This document shows positions 60,065-64,000 of a stretch of DNA of 64,000 nucleotides, in pieces (position 1 is the stretch's first letter; each line of letters opens with the position of its first letter). Origin of the DNA: Confluentibacter citreus. GTDB taxonomy: Bacteria > Bacteroidota > Bacteroidia > Flavobacteriales > Flavobacteriaceae. Both the position numbers and the translations under genes were made by a program. The DNA is taken from assembly GCF_002807055.1 (NCBI RefSeq), contig NZ_NIXN01000003.1:124001-188000 (forward strand), given 5' to 3'. The notes beneath the pieces were generated by a model. That model had not been told where the DNA came from, ran no database searches, and was given only the letters and a program-made list of their open reading frames with translations.

Positions 60065-61018
60065 TTATTTAAAAAACGAATCTACAAACTCAAATTTATT
60101 GAATACTTGAAGGTCTTCAATACCTTCTCCAACGCCAATATATTTTACGGGAATTTTAAATTGGTCTGAAATACCAATCACCACACCGCCTTTTGCAGTA
60201 CCATCTAATTTAGTAACCGCCAACGAAGTGACTTCTGTAGCGGCTGTAAACTGTTTGGCTTGCTCGAAAGCGTTTTGCCCGGTAGAACCATCCAAGACCA
60301 ACAAGACATCATGAGGCGCATCGTCCACCACTTTTTGCATCACGCGTTTTACTTTGGTCAGCTCGTTCATTAAATTGACTTTGTTGTGCAAACGACCAGC
60401 CGTATCAATAATAACCACATCCGCATTTTGGGTTAAGGCACTTTTTAGCGTATCGAACGCCACAGACGCCGGATCGCTACCCATAGATTGCTTAACTAAC
60501 GGCACGCCTACTCTATCTGCCCACACTTGGAGTTGGTCGATGGCGGCCGCTCTAAACGTATCGGCAGCACCAAGCACCACATTCAATCCTTGCTTTTTAA
60601 ATTGATAGGCCAATTTACCAATAGTCGTTGTTTTACCAACACCATTCACGCCAACAACCATGATGACATACGGCTTTTTAGTGGATGGAATGGTGAATTC
60701 AGTATCTTCCCCAGAATTCGTTTCAGAAAGTAGACCTGCTATTTCTTCGCGAAGGATTAAATTAAGTTCGTCGGTTCCTAAATATTTATCTTTCGCAACT
60801 CGGGCTTCAATGCGTTCTATCACTTTAAGCGTGGTATTAACGCCGACATCACTAGACACCAAAATTTCTTCCAAATTATCTAAGACCTCATCATCTACTT
60901 TAGATTTTCCGGCAACGGCTTTACTTAATTTACCAAAAAAAGTGGATTTGGATTTTTCAAGTCCTTTGTCTAGGGTTTCTTTTTTTTCTGATGAAAATAT
61001 TTTTTTAAAAAAACTCAT
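60065..61018 (-). CDS. ftsY: Signal recognition particle receptor FtsY
   Basis: The SRP-receptor GTPase that docks nascent membrane proteins at the inner membrane. The start at 61018 (MSFFKKIFSSEKKETLDKGL) gives the normal short N-terminus, 317 aa; a longer reading begins in a repeat of TTTGT words. Motifs: GVNGVGKTTTIGKLA (G1), DTFRAAAIDQLQVWADR, DTAGRL (G3), TKLDGTAKGG (G4). The acidic A domain of E. coli is absent, as usual here. It follows DUF4295 but after a terminator. Confidence 0.97.
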   Translation of the reverse strand: MSFFKKIFSSEKKETLDKGLEKSKSTFFGKLSKAVAGKSKVDDEVLDNLEEILVSSDVGVNTTLKVIERIEARVAKDKYLGTDELNLILREEIAGLLSETNSGEDTEFTIPSTKKPYVIMVVGVNGVGKTTTIGKLAYQFKKQGLNVVLGAADTFRAAAIDQLQVWADRVGVPLVKQSMGSDPASVAFDTLKSALTQNADVVIIDTAGRLHNKVNLMNELTKVKRVMQKVVDDAPHDVLLVLDGSTGQNAFEQAKQFTAATEVTSLAVTKLDGTAKGGVVIGISDQFKIPVKYIGVGEGIEDLQVFNKFEFVDSFFK

Positions 61019-61158
61019 TCTTGTAAAACGTGTATTCGTTTGTTTGTTTATTTGTTTATGTGTTTGATCCACAATATTTATGGAAACGTTTAAACAACTT
61101 TCTTGCCCATTATGATCTACTGAAAAATTGTCATTAAAACGGGATGTAAATATAAAAC

Positions 61159-61189
61159 AAAAGCCGCTTTCTTAAAGAAAGCAGCTTTT
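61159..61189 (-). terminator. Terminator between DUF4295 and ftsY
   Basis: AAAAGC and GCTTTCTT (61159-61173) pair with AAGAAAGC and GCTTTT (61175-61189), with one mismatch. On the minus strand TTTTGTTTT follows. It would end the ribosomal-protein transcript before ftsY, at least in part. Confidence 0.75.
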
Positions 61190-61210
61190 AAATATCTATA
61201 AAGAAGTAAA

Positions 61211-61363
61211 TTATTTCTTGCTTAAGAAATTATCAACTAATTCTGGTGCCATAATTGCTTCAACAAATGTGTAAGCTCCCGTTTTTGGAGATTTTACCAT
61301 TTTGATAGCTTTTGACAATCTTTTTGATCCTGTTTGTAACGATGCTACTGCTTTCTTTGCCAT
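61211..61363 (-). CDS. DUF4295 small basic protein
   Basis: A 50-aa protein: MAKKAVASLQTGSKRLSKAI, then KMVKSPKTGAYTFVEAIMAP, then ELVDNFLSKK. This matches the Bacteroidota-specific DUF4295 family, encoded after rpmG in this phylum. It is basic and probably ribosome-associated, which is inference from context and charge. It starts about 35 bp after rpmG. Confidence 0.92.
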   Translation of the reverse strand: MAKKAVASLQTGSKRLSKAIKMVKSPKTGAYTFVEAIMAPELVDNFLSKK

Positions 61364-61397
61364 GATTCAATACATTTTGAAGTTAGAAAACCTCTAA

Positions 61398-61580
61398 TTA
61401 TTTAATTTCTTTGTGAACTGTCATACGTTTAAGAATAGGATTGAATTTTTTAATCTCCATTCTGTCAGGCGTATTCTTTTTGTTTTTAGTTGTAATGTAT
61501 CTTGAAGTTCCTGGTTGTCCAGATTCTTTGTGTTCAGTACATTCTAATATAACTTGTATTCTGCTACCTTTCTTTGCCAT
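61398..61580 (-). CDS. rpmG: 50S ribosomal protein L33
   Basis: A 60-aa L33 with [20 protein letters not shown] then [20 protein letters not shown]. The CxxC zinc motifs of other L33 forms are missing (one Cys only), so this is a C-minus type. It sits 27 bp after rpmB in the usual order rpmB-rpmG-DUF4295. Confidence 0.96.
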   Translation of the reverse strand: MAKKGSRIQVILECTEHKESGQPGTSRYITTKNKKNTPDRMEIKKFNPILKRMTVHKEIK

Positions 61581-61607
61581 GTTTTCTTAACTTATTAAAT
61601 GCGGCTA

Positions 61608-61844
61608 TTATTTTAAAAAACCTTTAGATTTTGCATCTTTAATCGCTGCCGTAATACCTATTTTATTAATAGTTTTTAAAGCCGACGTAGATACTTTTAA
61701 AGTTATCCAGTTATCCTCTTCTGGAATGTAAAAACGTTTCTTAACTAAGTTCGCATTAAATTTGCGTTTAGTTTTATTCATCGCATGAGACACGTTGTTT
61801 CCAACCATTGCCTTCTTACCGGTAAGTTCACAAACTCTTGACAT
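61608..61844 (-). CDS. rpmB: 50S ribosomal protein L28
   Basis: A 78-aa L28 with MSRVCELTGKKAMVGNNVSH, then AMNKTKRKFNANL and KKRFYIPEEDNWITLKVS. It is the first of the small ribosomal-gene cluster. cinA ends 81 bp upstream, with no clear terminator between. Confidence 0.97.
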   Translation of the reverse strand: MSRVCELTGKKAMVGNNVSHAMNKTKRKFNANLVKKRFYIPEEDNWITLKVSTSALKTINKIGITAAIKDAKSKGFLK

Positions 61845-61925
61845 TATTATATAACTTTAAATATTGTTGTTTAAAAACGAGGTGCAAATATACAAAATCT
61901 TTAATTTATGACAATCTATTTATTA

Positions 61926-63176
61926 TCAATTTTTAAAAATTTCTTTTAAGAGCATTTCAAAGGCTTTATTTGCGGCTTTATCAATGACTTTAGAACGTAT
62001 ATTTCCAAGCATGAATTTTTGAGAAAACACGTTGTCTTTTGTAGCAATGGCAATAAAAACGGTTCCGACTTCTTCATCCGATTCACCTTTGGTTGGCCCA
62101 GCATTTCCCGTAGTTGCAATGGCATAATCTGCTTTAAACATCCTTAAAACATGTTGCGCCATAGATTCTGCCACTTGAGAACTCACCACGGAATGTTCTG
62201 CTATATCATCTTTGGAAACGCCTAAAATATCTATTTTAGATTCTGTGGCATAACTGACAATACTTCCTTTAAAATAGGCCGACGACCCAGCATTGGCAAC
62301 AAATCGTTCGGCTATTTTTCCACCTGTGCAACTTTCAGCCGTGGCAATCGTCTTGCCAATGGCTGTTAATTTTTGCCCTATGGCCAGTTCAATAGATTCA
62401 TCGTCATCATCAAAGTCAAAAAACTCATCCTTAACTAAAGGCAATAACTTATTAATTTCGTTTTGAACATCCGCTATAATTTGTTGTTCATCAAATCCTT
62501 TGGCAGACAAACGCAACCTCATTCTTCCTAAATCGGGCAAATACGCCAACTTAATGTGTTTTGGAAGCGCATCTTCCCAAGACGCTATTCTATCGGCCAA
62601 AGTGCTTTCGCCTAAACCATAAATCAACAAGGTTCTATGTAAAATAAAAGGATATTTAAACTTAGTTTTTAATCGAGGAAGTACCTCATTGCTGATTAAA
62701 GCTTTCATTTCAAAAGGCACGCCCGGTAAGGAAATAAACACTTTGTTATCCTTTTCGAGCCACATCCCAGGGGCTGTTCCTAATGTATTCATTAAAACGG
62801 TTGCTTTTGATGGCACCAATGCTTGATCGATGTTTACCTGCAACAAGGTCTGCCTAACATATTGCTTCCAAATGGATTCAATATTTGCTAAAACCGACGC
62901 ATCCATTACTAAAGTATCGTCAAAATATTCCGCTATGGTTTTTTTAGTGATATCGTCTTTTGTGGGCCCTAAACCACCAGTACAAATAATGATATCAACC
63001 CGACTTTCAGCATCTTTAAACGCTGTTAAAATATGGGATTTATCGTCTTGAACGGAGGTAATTTGATAGACCGATACACCAATTTTGTTGAGTTCTTTTG
63101 CTATAAAAGCAGAATTTGTGTCAATAACTTGACCTATGAGAAGCTCATCGCCTATGGTGATTATTTCGGCTAACAT
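61926..63176 (-). CDS. cinA: CinA-family protein (MoCF + nicotinamide amidase domain)
   Basis: A 416-aa protein. The N-terminal MoCF/MoaB-like domain (about 4-170) has ITIGDELLIGQVIDTNSAFI and CTGGLGPTKDDIT. A middle KOW-like segment leads to the C-terminal CinA/PncC domain (about 255-412) with TAESCTGGKIAERF and ATTGNAGPTKGE. Family members hydrolyse ADP-ribose and deamidate NMN in NAD recycling; competence induction is not shown here. Its ATG overlaps the Hpt stop (TAATG), so they are co-translated. Confidence 0.94.
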   Translation of the reverse strand: MLAEIITIGDELLIGQVIDTNSAFIAKELNKIGVSVYQITSVQDDKSHILTAFKDAESRVDIIICTGGLGPTKDDITKKTIAEYFDDTLVMDASVLANIESIWKQYVRQTLLQVNIDQALVPSKATVLMNTLGTAPGMWLEKDNKVFISLPGVPFEMKALISNEVLPRLKTKFKYPFILHRTLLIYGLGESTLADRIASWEDALPKHIKLAYLPDLGRMRLRLSAKGFDEQQIIADVQNEINKLLPLVKDEFFDFDDDDESIELAIGQKLTAIGKTIATAESCTGGKIAERFVANAGSSAYFKGSIVSYATESKIDILGVSKDDIAEHSVVSSQVAESMAQHVLRMFKADYAIATTGNAGPTKGESDEEVGTVFIAIATKDNVFSQKFMLGNIRSKVIDKAANKAFEMLLKEIFKN

Positions 63177-63517
63177 TATAAATTAAAATCTGATCTTATT
63201 TCATCAACAGCCCGTTCTACCGCAGCAATTACAATGTTTAGATGGGGTTTAATATCCATATCCTTTTTTTCGAATTTGCCCCAATCCTGCACTTCAATTA
63301 AAGTAGCAAGCACCCCAAGTTCGAATAAATCGATGGTAGGCTTCATTTTATGGGCCGCTTGATAGGCATTGTAATAATCTTTTTCGGCTACTGCTTTTTT
63401 TAACCGTTCGGCATCTTCGGGAACCTCCTCTAAAAATGCGGCCGCCAACGTGGCGATAAACTCTTCATCGTTGTCCGCCAATTCACGGACCCTAACTAAT
63501 TTGTAATGCTGTTCCAT
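63176..63517 (-). CDS. Hpt-domain phosphotransfer protein
   Basis: A 113-aa single-domain histidine phosphotransferase. The phospho-His lies in AAHKMKPTIDLFEL (H56), matching the Hpt HxxKxxxxxxG-like helix. It has no other domain. It could pass phosphate from a hybrid kinase such as the one at 10.5 kb, though nothing ties the two together. It starts 1 bp after the FAH gene and overlaps cinA by one base pair. Confidence 0.9.
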   Translation of the reverse strand: MEQHYKLVRVRELADNDEEFIATLAAAFLEEVPEDAERLKKAVAEKDYYNAYQAAHKMKPTIDLFELGVLATLIEVQDWGKFEKKDMDIKPHLNIVIAAVERAVDEIRSDFNL

Positions 63518-64000
63518 TTATTTTACTGTTATTGAAAACATTTGTTTATCTTCTATAAATCCTGAGAGCTTATCATTTACTTCAACTTTGCCTACACCGG
63601 CGGGAGTTCCCGTAAATATAATATCTCCTATCTTTAATGTGAAATATTTTGAAATATATTCTATCAATTCATCAATTTTCCACAACATGAGGCTTGTATT
63701 TCCGATTTGAACAATATTTTCGTTCTTTTTTAAAGAAAATTCAATGGCATTTACGTCCTGAATATCTTTAATGGGAATCCAATCACCTATCACGGCAGCA
63801 CCATCAAATGACTTTGCTTTTTCCCAAGGCAGGCCTTTTTCCTTTAATTTGGCTTGTACGTCGCGAGCGGTAAAATCGATTCCTAAACCAATCTCGTTGT
63901 AATATTTATGTGCAAATTTTTTATCAATGTGCTTTCCTATTCTATCAATCTTAACCAAAACCTCAACCTCATAATGGACATCATTCGAAAAATCCGGTAT
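63518..64000 (-). CDS. Fumarylacetoacetate hydrolase-family protein (5' end cut by window)
   Basis: The reading frame stays open to the window edge. Beyond the TTG at 63958 it continues upstream as IPDFSNDVHYEVEVLVKIDR, so the real start lies outside the window. VHYEVEVLVKI holds the EVE metal-binding triad of the FAH family; FTARDVQAKLKEKGLPWEKA, FDGAAVIGDWIP and GDIIFTGTPAGVGKV are further family blocks. Members are acylpyruvases or oxaloacetate decarboxylases; the substrate is not decided by sequence. First gene seen of the Hpt-cinA operon. Confidence 0.93.
   Translation of the reverse strand: MPDFSNDVHYEVEVLVKIDRIGKHIDKKFAHKYYNEIGLGIDFTARDVQAKLKEKGLPWEKAKSFDGAAVIGDWIPIKDIQDVNAIEFSLKKNENIVQIGNTSLMLWKIDELIEYISKYFTLKIGDIIFTGTPAGVGKVEVNDKLSGFIEDKQMFSITVK

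Overview
The window looks like chromosome of a marine-type member of the Flavobacteriaceae (Bacteroidota). The DNA is visibly AT-rich. It encodes a T9SS type A sorting domain, several SusC/TonB-type or OMP-family outer-membrane barrels, DUF4295, GSCFA, DUF5522 and a methylmalonyl-CoA mutase small subunit. Promoter-like TAnnTTTG boxes occur in place of an E. coli-type -10. The neighbourhoods alaS/M23/MerR/LemA/TPM and rpmB/rpmG/DUF4295/ftsY/rimO are ones I associate with this family. The genus cannot be fixed from sequence reading alone. No rRNA, tRNA, CRISPR array, prophage or complete insertion sequence was recognised.

Layout. 1-8.2 kb: TonB-dependent receptor, PQQ-type sugar dehydrogenase with cytochrome c, udk, ftsB-like gene, methylmalonyl-CoA mutase small subunit without the large subunit next to it, a lipoprotein and lipB. 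8.3-19.8 kb: a 52-aa YqaE protein, lysS, an orphan hybrid sensor kinase, a Spy-like protein, hemL, a glucosaminidase/LysM lipoprotein, an ACC-deaminase-like PLP enzyme, DUF5522, DUF4136, an EEP-family phosphatase/nuclease, an enoyl-CoA hydratase and a rhodanese. 19.9-31.2 kb is the signalling and surface region: a NarL-type two-component operon with a small membrane protein, a secreted beta-propeller protein, and a four-gene cell-surface operon (T9SS protein, small barrel, phage-tail-fibre-like protein, fibrinogen-like protein). A membrane-bound AraC-type regulator is divergent from that operon. 31.2-38.8 kb: GSCFA, a decayed GxxExxY gene flanked by inverted repeats, alaS, M23 peptidase, MerR, LemA and two TPM proteins. 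39-45 kb: two tandem paralogous outer-membrane proteins. 45-54 kb: der, era, an FKBP lipoprotein, glpD and a large FAD/Fe-S oxidoreductase. 54-57.2 kb: a lone 1074-aa accessory protein (TPR, GreA/B C-terminal-like, PIN-like) that looks transferred. 57.3-64 kb: rimO, serine hydrolase, ftsY, DUF4295, rpmG, rpmB, cinA, Hpt and a FAH-family gene cut by the window end.

The most interesting signals are these. (1) A cis-regulatory module occurs twice (about 25177-25290 and 29817-29949): a shared GTAAAC/ATAAAAATGCATTT block followed at nearly the same distance by AATCAGTAA boxes on an exact 20-bp period. It lies next to the surface operon and the AraC-type gene. (2) The four-gene surface operon contains phage-tail-fibre modules. 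(3) The solitary TPR-GreA/B-like-PIN-like protein has 11-bp inverted flanks and is a candidate defence or conflict protein. (4) A roughly 470-bp element with 25-bp inverted ends carries a GxxExxY pseudogene. (5) Short palindromic repeats appear to have inserted in frame inside mutA and alaS. Several repeat-derived hairpins, a perfect four-tract G-quadruplex motif and candidate leaderless promoters are also recorded.
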